DNA of 64,000 bases from CAVYYW01 sp963772845 (GTDB lineage: Bacteria > Bacillota > Bacilli > Bacillales > Sporolactobacillaceae), in assembly GCA_963772845.1 (NCBI GenBank), contig CAVYYW010000041.1:1-64000 (forward strand). Reading direction: 5' to 3'. Below the pieces are notes generated by a model, which did not search any database, was not told where the DNA came from, and worked only from the letters and a program-made list of their open reading frames with translations. The position numbers were made by a program, and so were the translations under genes. Positions 27,950-36,918 of this stretch are shown in pieces. Positions within the stretch are counted from its first letter, which is position 1, and each line of letters starts with the position of its first letter.

Positions 27950-28924
27950 TTACGTGTCACACCCAGGCTGCAACCAATCTAATAAATCCCTCCAGCTATG
28001 AAAATAAGGCCGATTGTCATCCTGTTCCCAGGCCTCCCTGATTAAGTCTGCTCTGAAGGGATGAATGAAGATCATCGCCACCAGTTCATCCCTATTTAGA
28101 GGAGACAGCCCGTTCCCTTCATCATAGCCTTCCAAAAAAGATTGAAACCACTCTTCTTTTCTGTTACATAAGATTAGCCAGAGTGTCACAAAATCATACA
28201 GCGGCGGGGCAATCTTCGCATCGCCCCAATCGATGACTGCTGCAAATTTGTATGTTTCCTTTTCATTTTTAATAAAAATATGTTCGGGTGTTAAATCACC
28301 ATGCGTTAAACACCAGCCAGTTGATCGGCGGACTGAATGGATTTGCTTTTCAAGAAACTGTTCAAGTTCTGGCCATATTGCTTCAGCATTCAAAAAAGAT
28401 AGCTTTTCCAATGCTTTTTTTATAACCGGCATTAAACTGTCTGCAATATCCAATTTTATTTCCTTATGAGAAGAGACAGCCATTTCTTTTAGAGAGAGGG
28501 AGTGAAGCCGTTTCATCCATCTCCCCGCCTCTTCAAAGATCGATTTCAGCAAAGCAGCATCTGCCAGATCTGCTTCCGCTTCTTTTAGCGAAAGGCCTTT
28601 AACAATCGGCATTATAATGTACGGAAAAGTTTGCCCGAAGGTTTCAACCGTGCCGGTGAAAGGCTCTTCCAGCCCCATTGAATGGGAAGAGAGAAAAGCA
28701 TGAGCGATCCGTTCCGTTTTGTCATCATTAATTAAAAAGGATGGAAAGAATTTAATAATGTACTGGTCATCCAGTCTAAACACCGCACTTGTACCAGGAA
28801 CAGGAAGATATATATGGCTGTACAGCAAAGAATGCCTGGACACCGTTGTTGAAATGACCGGCCGCCAAGCTTCAATATCTGTATATAATTCTGCCCATTC
28901 TGCCCACGTCCTAACTGTTCTCAT
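27950..28924 (-). CDS. aminoglycoside-phosphotransferase-family (APH) kinase-like protein
   Basis: A 324-residue protein of the APH/choline-kinase fold. The catalytic loop reads LTHGDLTPEHIFI, with the metal-binding AVIDWGDAKIAPPLYDF, so the active site is intact. An N-terminal nucleotide-binding lobe has DDQYIIKFFPSF. There is no evidence of antibiotic resistance; members act on many small molecules. It lies 7 bases after comFB and 19 bases before the M50 gene, probably in one operon. Confidence 0.82.
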   Translation of the reverse strand: MRTVRTWAEWAELYTDIEAWRPVISTTVSRHSLLYSHIYLPVPGTSAVFRLDDQYIIKFFPSFLINDDKTERIAHAFLSSHSMGLEEPFTGTVETFGQTFPYIIMPIVKGLSLKEAEADLADAALLKSIFEEAGRWMKRLHSLSLKEMAVSSHKEIKLDIADSLMPVIKKALEKLSFLNAEAIWPELEQFLEKQIHSVRRSTGWCLTHGDLTPEHIFIKNEKETYKFAAVIDWGDAKIAPPLYDFVTLWLILCNRKEEWFQSFLEGYDEGNGLSPLNRDELVAMIFIHPFRADLIREAWEQDDNRPYFHSWRDLLDWLQPGCDT

Positions 28925-28930
28925 CCGCTT

Positions 28931-29221
28931 CTACGCATCTTGGTCAGCAGAACCCGGGGCATGTCTTGGTTTGTTTGATACTTTTTGAGCAGCTTCTACA
29001 ATAGCAGTCAAAATCGTAGCGGAAGATTGCTCAGAGAAAAACTGCGCTTTGATGTAAGCCCCTCCCGCCTGATTGGAAACATAATGTGGCGGCACATGGT
29101 TTAACGCAAGTGCCAGAACATCTTCTTTGCATTGGGCACAATGACAATCGAGCTTAATGTGGTCCCACTGTTTTTCCAGCATATCGTACACAAAGTCTTC
29201 CATCATATTATGTATAGCCAT
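28931..29221 (-). CDS. comFB: ComFB family protein
   Basis: A 96-residue protein of the late-competence ComFB family (PF10719). The core CHCAQCKEDVLALALNHVPPHYV contains the typical cysteines (landmarks: CHCAQCKEDV, LNHVPPHYV). In B. subtilis comFB lies between comFA and comFC, but neither is present here; this is a stand-alone family member with a kinase-like and a protease gene downstream. Some ComFB-family proteins in other phyla bind cyclic dinucleotides; no such claim can be made from this sequence. Confidence 0.85.
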   Translation of the reverse strand: MAIHNMMEDFVYDMLEKQWDHIKLDCHCAQCKEDVLALALNHVPPHYVSNQAGGAYIKAQFFSEQSSATILTAIVEAAQKVSNKPRHAPGSADQDA

Positions 29222-29409
29222 CTTTTAGCTCTCCTTTTATGTTAAATTCTCTTAGTCCTATTTACCCTTTAAAAACTAGAGTTAACCTGAGATGAAACCA
29301 CCGTCCTAATTTCCCTTACTCGATTAAGCAAATAAAATAGACTGGTTTTTTCATTATAACAACTCTCATGTATAATAAACACAAAAGACAGGAAGGGATT
29401 CAGGTATTC

Positions 29410-29721
29410 ATGATTATTAAAAAGCGCGGAGATTTAATTGTCGATTCCAGAGGCAATTATTATTATGCCGTTGAGCAGCAAGAAAATATGCTTAAACTAG
29501 TTAATGCTTTTATGGATCTCACCTTCAGACGCCGTCTGGATGATTTATATTTTGAAGAATACCAGGGCGGCTTGATTGGCGAACGCCCAATGGAGCTTCT
29601 TAAGGGCAATATAGACATGATTTTATCAAACAAAAGCAAATTAAAGATGTACACACTTGAAAGCGTGGAAGAACACTATGATGTGATTATCGAACCGCTT
29701 TTCGATTCTTCCGCGAAATAA
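29410..29721 (+). CDS. conserved hypothetical protein, 103 residues
   Basis: The likely start is the ATG at 29410 (MIIKKRGDLIVDSRGNYYYAVEQ); an upstream in-frame ATG at 29368 lacks a ribosome site. It is a small soluble alpha/beta protein with no signal peptide or known motif. I do not recognise the family. It stands alone, divergent from comFB, with a hairpin just after the stop. Confidence 0.65.
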   Translation: MIIKKRGDLIVDSRGNYYYAVEQQENMLKLVNAFMDLTFRRRLDDLYFEEYQGGLIGERPMELLKGNIDMILSNKSKLKMYTLESVEEHYDVIIEPLFDSSAK

Positions 29722-29730
29722 AGAACCTTT

Positions 29731-29760
29731 TCATGGTGCAGGGATACTCTCTGCACCATG
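29731..29760 (+). terminator. hairpin after the 103-residue gene
   Basis: CATGGTGCAG and CTGCACCATG form a 10-bp stem 10 bases after the stop. No T run follows, so a terminator role is uncertain. GCACCATG and CATGGTG recur just beyond (29786-29830). Confidence 0.5.
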
Positions 29761-29945
29761 TTCAGCATAACCAGGGCTTTATATTCAGCTCATGCACCAT
29801 GATTCTTCCACGCATCCCTGCCTCATGGTGAAATTGAGGACGCAAAAAGAGTGCGGCATCTTCACCACACCCAAAATATTGAGGCCAAGGAAGGACCTTT
29901 CTATCGACTCACTTTCGGCCCTCTTTAATCCATTATATTCCAAAT

Positions 29946-30258
29946 GAACGCCCTTTCTTCTATTTTTTGACCCCGTTTGGTCGTTCATCGACCTTATGAA
30001 CGCCCTTTCTCCTGCTTTTTCGATCCCGTTTGGTCGTTCATCGACCTTATGAACGCCCTTTCTCCTGTTTTTTGACCCCCGTTTGGTCGTTCATCGACCT
30101 TATAAACGCCTTTCTCCTGCTTTTTGATCCCGTTTGGTCGTTCATCGACCTTATGAACGCCCTTTCTCCTGCTTTTTGACCCCGTTTGGTCGTTCATCGA
30201 CCTTATGAACGCCCTTTCTCCTGTTTTTTGACCCCCTTTGGTCGTTCATCGACCTTAT
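29946..30258. repeat. tandem array, six units of about 52 bp
   Basis: Units begin at about 29946, 29998, 30051, 30104, 30155 and 30207 (lengths 51-53), with a partial seventh. Each carries GAACGCCCTTTCTCCTG, a T run, CCCGTTTGGTCGTTCAT and CGACCTTAT. At each junction CGTTCAT and ATGAACG form a 7-bp hairpin, and GGTCG/CGACC offers a competing one. Unit length is not a multiple of three and varies, so coding is unlikely. Confidence 0.9.
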
Positions 30259-30289
30259 GAAGGACCTTTCACTCTCTTTTTGACTGATT

Positions 30290-30440
30290 GAAGCGGAGGG
30301 CGCAGACTCCTCGAAAATGCTTTGCATTTTCTTCGTGCGATGAGGAATCGAAGATGCTGCTTCAAGTCCTGCGGAATCAGCACGCTTACCCGCAGAAGCG
30401 AGGCATTTCCTCTTTCAATGTATAGCATTGCATTTTCTAC
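30290..30440. repeat. dispersed mosaic repeat, copy 4 (short)
   Basis: Shows GCAGACTCCTCGAAAATGC, GCATTTTCTTCGTGCGATG, GGAATCGAAGATGCTG, TTCAAGTCCTGCGGAATCAGC and AGAAGCGAGGCATTTCC, all shared with other copies. It directly abuts the stop codon of the 3D-domain gene, leaving no terminator for that gene apart from the repeat hairpins. Confidence 0.65.
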
Positions 30441-30442
30441 CC

Positions 30443-31384
30443 TCAGTCCCCAGCATCCAGAACATTCACCTTTACGGTACGCCTTCCCCAGTCCAGCGCT
30501 TTTGATTGCTGGGGGAAAAACAAATCAACACGATGTCCTTTAATTGCACCTCCTGTGTCTCCTGCTACAGCGTAGCCATATCCTTGAATATACAGGCGGC
30601 TTCCTAATGGAATAACAGAGGGATCGACGGCTACAACCTTTAATTCCGGATGTGTATTTAAATTAATGCCTGTAGCCGTGATGCCGCTGCATCCTGCGCA
30701 TTGAGCGGTGTATGCCGTACTGTTCATGAAGAGTTCCTTAACAACATGTTGCGGGTGATAACTCTTTGTTTTCTTTTCATTTGTTTTCCGGGCAGCCCGC
30801 TTCGTTTCCTTTACCTTTATTTTTTTTGTTGCCATTGGAGCGGGTTTCTCTTTATTCTCTACATTGCTAAGGGCTGCCTTCGTTTCAGGGCCGACAATTC
30901 CGTCAATCATCAATTCATGATCGTGCTGGAAATTTAATACAGCCAATCGTGTTAAGGAACCGAATACCCCATCCATATGCCCGCTGTAATAGCCTTTCTG
31001 TTCAAGATTGGATTGGATCTGCTTTACATCGCCTCCCTTATCTCCTTGCGAAAGCAGTAAAGGAGACCGTTTCAACGCTTCCGAGATCAGCGCACGTTTT
31101 GTGGCATCTCCCACCTCTCCATCGGGTTTCAAATTCCGTTCACTCTGAAAAGTCTTAACGGCTTTCAGCGTTGCTGTTCCAAAGTAGCCTGTCGGTTTTG
31201 TAAGCGGGTAGTAACCGGATTCTTTTAATAGAGTCTGCAAAACTTTAACATTTGGATGCATCGTCCCTTTTACTAGCTTCTCTTTATTAAAATGAGCATT
31301 GGTGACAGAGGGTACAGATAAGATCGACGCTGCACTAAGCGTCGTTGCTGCGATCTTAGCTATCAGCGCATGGTTATGATTCAT
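30443..31384 (-). CDS. secreted cell-wall-binding protein with 3D domain (YocH-like)
   Basis: A 313-residue exported protein starting at the ATG at 31384, set by GGAGGAGAT. A signal peptide (about 1-30, ending SVTNA) is followed by two peptidoglycan-binding domains of the PG_binding_1 type (GYFGTATLKAVKTFQ and GVFGSLTRLAVLNFQ). After a basic linker comes a C-terminal 3D domain (TAYTAQCAGCSG, VAGDTGGAIKGHRVDLFF). This domain holds the conserved aspartates of YocH/MltA-like lytic enzymes. B. subtilis YocH uses LysM instead; this variant with PG_binding_1 domains is common in other bacilli. Likely a cell-wall hydrolase. Confidence 0.88.
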   Translation of the reverse strand: MNHNHALIAKIAATTLSAASILSVPSVTNAHFNKEKLVKGTMHPNVKVLQTLLKESGYYPLTKPTGYFGTATLKAVKTFQSERNLKPDGEVGDATKRALISEALKRSPLLLSQGDKGGDVKQIQSNLEQKGYYSGHMDGVFGSLTRLAVLNFQHDHELMIDGIVGPETKAALSNVENKEKPAPMATKKIKVKETKRAARKTNEKKTKSYHPQHVVKELFMNSTAYTAQCAGCSGITATGINLNTHPELKVVAVDPSVIPLGSRLYIQGYGYAVAGDTGGAIKGHRVDLFFPQQSKALDWGRRTVKVNVLDAGD

Positions 31385-31480
31385 ATTTTGATCTCCTCCA
31401 TTCTTGTCGATCTTTATAGACATATGACACCATTCTACTGTTATGTTTTACGGTTTTGTTACATGATTTTCTTTTACATT

Positions 31481-31518
31481 AAAAGGCCAGCCCTTTTGGT
31501 ATAAAAGGACCGGCCTTG
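31481..31518 (-). terminator. terminator of the alpha/beta hydrolase gene
   Basis: On the minus strand AAGGCCGGtCCTTTT pairs with AAAAGGgCtGGCCTTTT around a short loop, with a T-rich tail. Confidence 0.8.
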
Positions 31519-31530
31519 TAAGATTATCGG

Positions 31531-32740
31531 TTATTGGATTGTCTTCAAAGAGTTATAGAATGGATAGAAATTTTCGATAGATTCAAAGCTTCCAGAATCC
31601 GGCGGCTTATTTCCTTGTTCCACCCATTCTTCCAAGTAGAGAAGCGCTGCTTCATAATAAGAATGCACAGGCTGTTGTTTTCCCTTATGCTGCGTGAGGA
31701 GGCCGTCAACATGGTTCCCTCTTTCTATTTCATATAAACGGTGGTACTCTTCAGCACCTGCCGCTTTTACTAATGAAGCATATCCCTCCGCATGATATTT
31801 AAAAGGAATAAGGCAATCCCAGTTACCTGCCACACTCAGCAATGGACGTGTCAGGTCCCCGGTGTTGTAGAGAGGTTTCATTCGTTTCCGGGTTATCTCT
31901 TCTCGTTCTTCCCATTGATAAAATAAATCACGAGGATCCTTCAGCCAGCTGTTTTGCCAGGCTTTATTGAAGCCTTCCCAGCCAGGATCAAGATTTTTTC
32001 CGTACAGCCACAAACTGACAAGCCAGTATGTTTCATAATACGTTTTCCAGAAGGGTTCTGAATCAGGATGGAGGCCTGACTCTAGAAGTTTTTCATATGC
32101 ATCGCCACTTCTCTGTCTGCACCGTGCCACCCGTTAAATCAGCATATACCGGGTATGCTTTGACCCATTCAGCAAGCGTTGCCAGCAGATGACGCTCTTT
32201 TGGAGCCCATAGAACTCCCTCCCACTCAACCCCTCCTGTGTAAAGCTCTGGAAAGCGTTCCAGCATCGCTCGGGTCACATAACCGCCATTGCTGACGCCT
32301 GTTATATAAATCTGATCCGCTTCACGTCCATAGCTTTGCACGGTTTTACGGCCTGCCTCCAACGTCAGCTTGTAATATGACTCAAGCCATTCTTCCATGC
32401 TCCTGGAAGAGTCCCTGAGTGTCAGACCGGGCGTTGCTTTATCACAAGCAGCATAGGCATAGCCTTTTTGAAGAATAATATCACTTAGTAGAAGATCAAG
32501 CGAAAAAGCGTTTCTTACAGCAGGAGTTGCTCCGATAATCATCTTCCCGTTCCAGCGGTCTTTTTCGGGAAAACGCATCACACAGGATGCGTTGTCTATG
32601 ACCCCTGTTAGCTGTCTGCCGGGAACTTTATGCATGATGTAAGGTTTTCGGTAGACCAGAGGCAGAGCCTCTTCATTAATGCCGATACCAGCAGTTGAAA
32701 GATCCTCATGATACGTTGCTTGGAAGTCTGTCAAATGCAT
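31531..32740 (-). pseudogene. alpha/beta hydrolase family protein, frameshifted
   Basis: Two frames join to a protein of about 400 residues. The first (from 32740) carries the nucleophile elbow ITGVSNGGYV and ends ...TGGTVQTEK. The second resumes SGDAYEKLLESGLHP and includes the late-strand segment LLSVAGNWDCLIPF and the probable catalytic histidine in IERGNHVDGLL. The shift is at about 32105-32112; deleting one A of GAGAAGTGG restores the frame. The protein has no signal peptide. It resembles the tannase/3-hydroxybutyrate-oligomer-hydrolase branch only loosely; substrate unknown. Confidence 0.75.
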
Positions 32741-32754
32741 ATCCCCCCTCTAAA

Positions 32755-32946
32755 TTAAAAGCCAGGAATGAAGAAATCCCCCGGATGTTGCTGACTCAGG
32801 TTAATTTGTGAAATATTCTGCTCCGCAAGAAGGCTGGCTTTGCCCCCTGCAATCGCCTTTTCATCATTAATTAATATACCCACCGCAACCAGCATAATAA
32901 CAACTTTTAACAGGAATGGCCTCTTCAAAAAAAACTCTCCAATCAT
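32755..32946 (-). CDS. small exported or membrane-anchored protein coupled to bdbC
   Basis: A 63-residue protein whose ATG overlaps the bdbC stop by 4 bases (ATGA), so it is translationally coupled. It has a basic start, a hydrophobic segment (LLKVVIMLVAVGILI) and a small-residue AIAGG site that could be a signal-peptidase site, leaving a short hydrophilic tail ending DFFIPGF. It contains no cysteine, so it is not itself a disulfide carrier. Family not recognised. Confidence 0.6.
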   Translation of the reverse strand: MIGEFFLKRPFLLKVVIMLVAVGILINDEKAIAGGKASLLAEQNISQINLSQQHPGDFFIPGF

Positions 32947-33362
32947 GATTGTTTTTTTGTTCGAAGCGTGACTGAAAGACTGATAATAATCAGAATGAAT
33001 GCCGTGAAAGCTAGAAATGGGATCGTGATGAAGCCAAGCCAGTTGATATACTCTCCGCTGCATGGCACGCCAGCCTGACACATAGACACCTTTAAGGAAA
33101 ATTTCTGTTCCATATACTGCATTACTGAAAAACAGGCACCGATGATTGTTAGCGGCAAGACATAATAAGCAATACGGCGATCATTCCGAAAGCAAGCTAC
33201 ACCTAATATAATCGTGAGCGGGTACATAAAAATCCTCTGATACCAGCACATTTCACATGGCTGAAAGCCTGCTATTTCACTAAAATACAAACTTCCTAAA
33301 GTAGCAGTGATTGATATGATCCATGCAGCATACAGCCCTTTACTTAATGACAGGCTACCCAT
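32943..33362 (-). CDS. bdbC: BdbC thiol-disulfide oxidoreductase (DsbB family)
   Basis: A 139-residue four-helix membrane protein. The active CxxC is in FQPCEMCWYQRI and the second pair in SMCQAGVPCSGEYI, the DsbB/BdbC arrangement. It reoxidises BdbD using quinone. The ATG at 33362 was preferred because AAAGGGG is then correctly spaced; an ATG 12 bases upstream would abut it. It overlaps the bdbD stop. In B. subtilis BdbCD serves competence proteins. Confidence 0.93.
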   Translation of the reverse strand: MGSLSLSKGLYAAWIISITATLGSLYFSEIAGFQPCEMCWYQRIFMYPLTIILGVACFRNDRRIAYYVLPLTIIGACFSVMQYMEQKFSLKVSMCQAGVPCSGEYINWLGFITIPFLAFTAFILIIISLSVTLRTKKQS

Positions 33363-34131
33363 TATTCGAGGCATCCCCTTTTACAGCACTCTCAATGGCT
33401 GCCTGAATCTTACCGTAATCCAGCGGGCTGACAGACTTTCCGTTCACATAGAGCCCTGGCGTTCCTTGCATACCTATTTTCTGTCCCATGTTGTAATCAC
33501 TGACCACGTCGCTTTGATAAGCTCGGTTATCGAGAGAAGCCTGGAATTTCTTCACATCCAACGATGGGACTGTTTGTTTGGCAATGTTGGTGAGCAGGTC
33601 TTTGGTGACCCATTGTTTATCCTCAGAACCCTGAGCCTCATATAAAGCTTTGTGGAAATCCCAGAAAGCTACGGGATCCTGCCGATAAACCGCTTCTCCA
33701 GCATTTGCAGCAAGCTGCGATCCGTCTCCAAGTATCGTGTAATTTATAAAGAAAAACTGAACTTTACCGGTATCAATATAATCTTTTTTGATCTGCGGGA
33801 AAATAGTTTCCTCGAACTGTTTACAATAAATACAGCGATAGTCTCCAAATTCAGCTATTTTTACAGGCGCATTTGAATTTCCTAGCGATGGCTGGCTGCT
33901 GTAATCAATCTGAGGCTTTTTTTGATTCTTCGTTGTATTGGATGACTTTGGAGCAGGCTGTATGGTTTGATTATTTTGACTCTGATTCTGAAAAACAATC
34001 GCTACGATTGAAACAATCAGGACCACGACCAAGACAGTGCTGAACACCACAATGTGCCTCTGCCGCCTAGATTGCTTCTCCATTTCGCTTTGACGCTTTT
34101 TTTTAGAAATCTGATGATGTTTTTTTGACAT
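33355..34131 (-). CDS. bdbD: BdbD thiol-disulfide oxidoreductase (DsbA family)
   Basis: A 258-residue membrane-anchored thioredoxin-fold oxidase. A very basic N-terminus precedes one hydrophobic segment (about 28-48), then a linker and the DsbA domain. The active site reads GDYRCIYCKQFEE, i.e. C-I-Y-C rather than the common C-P-x-C, and the cis-proline loop is QGTPGLYVNG. It introduces disulfides into exported proteins and is recycled by BdbC, encoded directly downstream with overlap. Confidence 0.92.
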   Translation of the reverse strand: MSKKHHQISKKKRQSEMEKQSRRQRHIVVFSTVLVVVLIVSIVAIVFQNQSQNNQTIQPAPKSSNTTKNQKKPQIDYSSQPSLGNSNAPVKIAEFGDYRCIYCKQFEETIFPQIKKDYIDTGKVQFFFINYTILGDGSQLAANAGEAVYRQDPVAFWDFHKALYEAQGSEDKQWVTKDLLTNIAKQTVPSLDVKKFQASLDNRAYQSDVVSDYNMGQKIGMQGTPGLYVNGKSVSPLDYGKIQAAIESAVKGDASNNG

Positions 34132-34209
34132 AAGACACCTCTTACATTTACATTTATGGACAGTTTACCATAATTACTGATAATATTCCTAAAACCATTG
34201 ACCTCTCAG

Positions 34210-34918
34210 CTATCTCTTCTTTAACAAAGTTGAAAGGTTTACATATTCATAGTCTTTGCCGCTGCCATTGAGGAATTCATCCAGTGCTTCGATCGTCATC
34301 GCAGGGGCTTCAGCGTCTGCTCCTGGGTTATCTCCGCGATCATGCAGCACTATAATAGCACCATCCTTAACGGTTTTCTTAAGCCGGCTAACTAATCGAG
34401 CTTTCCCGAGGGCAAGCCTCCAGTCTCCCAATATGGCAGACCACATGACAATTTTATAAGGCTTAGAACCCAAATGTACAAGAGCGTTTAAATGCCCCCA
34501 TGGCGGCCGATAATAGTATGGAGGCTCCCCAATAATGGATTCGATTATATCCGCGGTTTTTTGGCATTGCTGCTTTACACCTAACGGGGATAGAAACCAG
34601 TTGCTTTTATGCCTGTAATGATGAATGCCGATCTCATGCCCCTCCTCCTTCATTCTTCTAAGGATCTCAGGGTTAGACAAGAGCATTTTCCCCAACTACA
34701 AAGAAAGTGGCTTTCACGTGATATGCTTTGAGAAGATCCAGCAGTTTAGGGGTATAAACAGGATGCGGACCATCATCGAAGGTGAGCGCTGCCTGTCCGG
34801 CGGTTTCTCCTTTTTGGATCACCCCCAAGTTGAGCATGCGAAAAAGAAAGGTCGGAATAATACTGTACAGAAGGAATAATCCTATTATAAAACCTATAAT
34901 TATTAGTATAATAAACAA
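34210..34918 (-). pseudogene. polysaccharide deacetylase (NodB domain), frameshifted
   Basis: Two frames make a membrane-anchored deacetylase of about 235 residues. The first gives an N-terminal hydrophobic anchor and NodB motif 1 (ALTFDDGPHPVYTPKLL). The second begins near SNPEILRRMKEEGHEIGIH and holds motif 2 (HHYRH), motif 3 (YYYRPPWGHLN) and the late motif IIVLHDRGDNPGADA. The shift is at about 34683-34697. Such enzymes deacetylate peptidoglycan or chitin-like polymers; all catalytic motifs remain, so the lesion is recent or an error. Confidence 0.8.
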
Positions 34919-35045
34919 TTAAGCTCCCCTTTTCTGAGTCGTACTTTTACATTCTGACGTTTACTTTATTTTAAAAGTATATTACATTTAAATTCATGTT
35001 GGGCATGTTTTGTAAATCTAAACAACATTTAAAAAGAGGTCTGAA

Positions 35046-35639
35046 ATGGAACACTTCCAACCCTATTTAGTGACATACGGGTATTTTGCAATTTTTGTTC
35101 TGATTTTCTTTGGAATTGTGGGGATCCCATCTCCGGAGGAATCTTTATTGCTGTTCGTTGGCGTTGCGGTCTCACAAGGGTCACTAAATCTTTATATGTG
35201 CATACTTATCGCCTTTTCTGGCGCATTTACAGGGATGGCTGCTTCATACGTGATCGGCTATTATATCGGCAAACCTTTTGTCTATAAATATGGAAAATAT
35301 ATTGGTCTGAACAGAAAACGCTGGACCCGGGCCCGCAAAACATTTAAAAAATATGCTATTTTCGCGGTGGCTCTAGGCTTCTTTATCCCAGGGATCCGGC
35401 AGATCAATCCATACATGGCAGGAATCAGCCGTTATAAGCTGCTGTCGTACCTTATATCCGCTTTTATTGGAGGCGCACTTTGGTCGGCTACCTTCGTTTT
35501 GCTGGGGTACTTCTTAGGAAATAAGATTCAGCAGTATCTAACCTTTACACCTGTCCATCTTGTTATCGCAGGAAGTTTTTTTCTAGTTATCTTTTTCATC
35601 TTTGCAGCGGTTCATTTTGCAAAAGTAAGAAAAACATAA
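35046..35639 (+). CDS. DedA/VTT-family membrane protein
   Basis: A 197-residue protein with the DedA (SNARE-associated/VTT) fold: an early re-entrant segment (GIVGIPSPEESLLLFVG), the conserved GYYIGKPFVYKYGKY, and the FIPGIRQINPYMAGISRYK motif. DedA proteins are proposed lipid carriers or proton-coupled transporters; some members flip undecaprenyl phosphate. A good AAAGAGGTCTGAA ribosome site precedes the ATG. It is a single gene with its own terminator. Confidence 0.9.
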   Translation: MEHFQPYLVTYGYFAIFVLIFFGIVGIPSPEESLLLFVGVAVSQGSLNLYMCILIAFSGAFTGMAASYVIGYYIGKPFVYKYGKYIGLNRKRWTRARKTFKKYAIFAVALGFFIPGIRQINPYMAGISRYKLLSYLISAFIGGALWSATFVLLGYFLGNKIQQYLTFTPVHLVIAGSFFLVIFFIFAAVHFAKVRKT

Positions 35640-35661
35640 AAACAAAATTGAATCTCAATAA

Positions 35662-35690
35662 GAAAGCGAACCTCATAAGGTTCGCTTTTA
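35662..35690. terminator. bidirectional terminator between dedA and the glycosyltransferase
   Basis: AAAGCGAACCT and AGGTTCGCTTT form an 11-bp stem with a CATA loop, serving both converging genes. Confidence 0.88.
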
Positions 35691-35709
35691 TATATATAAT
35701 GGCTGTCTG

Positions 35710-36918
35710 CTAATCAAGCGCAATTTTTTTTGCGTATCTTTTCAATTTGTTCACCAGACTAAAATGCACAGGGAGCGCATTTTTACTTTGGTTGAGGAAG
35801 ACACCTTCCTGAACATTCGCCGATATAAAGCGAAACATTTCATTCATAGAGCCCATTTCAATCTGAGATTGATAGGCTTCAATCGTTTTTTCCCATCTTT
35901 TCATCGCAAAATCACTGCTCAATACGTCGATCAATTGCTTTTCGAGACTTTGGGTTTCGTCGAGTTCATGCACAAGCTTTTGATCTTTCAAATACTGCAG
36001 GTTAATAAACTCTTGGCCAGGAAGAGCTGAGTGTACAAATATGGGCAATTTTTTTCTTAGAGCTTCGCTGACTGTTGCTCCCCCAGGTTTAGTAACCAAG
36101 GCATCTGATTCCTCGTAAATTCTGTTCATTTCTTCTCTGGAGGAGACATAAGCCAATGGTGTCACATGCTCATAGTTCAATTCTTTTATATCATTATATA
36201 ACTGTTCATTTTTTCCGCAAAGAATAACGTAGTGAATATTGGCCTCAGGGCTGGTGCCGTTAATGAAGCCAAGCATATTGCCAAGACCGCTGCTTCCTCC
36301 TGCCATTAGCACACGCTTGGTTTTGGTACGGTTTTTCTTCGATTTAATCGTGCCTTCTGTAAAGCTTTCATGGACCGGAATCCCCGTTACAATAATATCC
36401 CGCTCATCAATATGATGTTTGTCAATCATTTGGCGTTTCACGTCAAGGTTGGGAACAAGATGATAATCAATCCCTTGACGTCCCCAAATATCATTCATAA
36501 AAAAGTCTGTATAGGCATTAATTACCGGAATGCTTACAATTCCTTCTTCTTTCAGCCGGCTCATCCATAATGAGGGGAAACCGTGGCTGCATACTACAAG
36601 ATCTGGCTTCTCTTCACTCAGAAGTTTTTTCAAGTAATAAAGAAAGTATTTCTCAAGTGCCGAAAAAGAACAAGGGCTATGAGACTTTGTATAAGCAAAA
36701 TGTTTATATGCCCAGTCATAGGAATGGGGTGTATGGTGAATCCACTTTAAATAAAACTTAGAAACCGCTTTTTCTAAAAAGCGGCTGCTGTAGCTTAAAA
36801 GATCCACTTTTTTGCATTCAATTTCATCTGTTCTTTTCATCATCATGTCTGTTAGTGCATCTGCTACACGATGATGCCCCGATGGCATTTCAAACAAAGG
36901 CAAGAACAATATTTTCAT
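35710..36918 (-). CDS. MGDG-synthase-family (UgtP/YkoN-like) glycosyltransferase
   Basis: A 402-residue GT-B glycosyltransferase. The N-terminal lipid-acceptor motif PSGHHRVADAL corresponds to the G/SxGH motif of MGDG synthases and MurG. The C-terminal sugar-nucleotide site includes LMAGGSSGLGNM and DALVTKPGGATVSEAL. It resembles B. subtilis YkoN more than UgtP. It probably glycosylates a membrane lipid or lipid-linked precursor on the cytoplasmic face; donor and acceptor unknown. The neighbouring LTA synthase gene hints at cell-envelope work. Confidence 0.85.
   Translation of the reverse strand: MKILFLPLFEMPSGHHRVADALTDMMMKRTDEIECKKVDLLSYSSRFLEKAVSKFYLKWIHHTPHSYDWAYKHFAYTKSHSPCSFSALEKYFLYYLKKLLSEEKPDLVVCSHGFPSLWMSRLKEEGIVSIPVINAYTDFFMNDIWGRQGIDYHLVPNLDVKRQMIDKHHIDERDIIVTGIPVHESFTEGTIKSKKNRTKTKRVLMAGGSSGLGNMLGFINGTSPEANIHYVILCGKNEQLYNDIKELNYEHVTPLAYVSSREEMNRIYEESDALVTKPGGATVSEALRKKLPIFVHSALPGQEFINLQYLKDQKLVHELDETQSLEKQLIDVLSSDFAMKRWEKTIEAYQSQIEMGSMNEMFRFISANVQEGVFLNQSKNALPVHFSLVNKLKRYAKKIALD

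Noticed and set aside
29994..30197. Minus-strand open frame through the 52-bp tandem array
   Set aside because: Unit length varies between 51 and 53 and is not a multiple of three, so the same DNA unit is read in different frames; it has no ribosome site.
29946..30258. CRISPR array
   Set aside because: Units are contiguous tandem copies with no unique spacers, and no cas gene is present.
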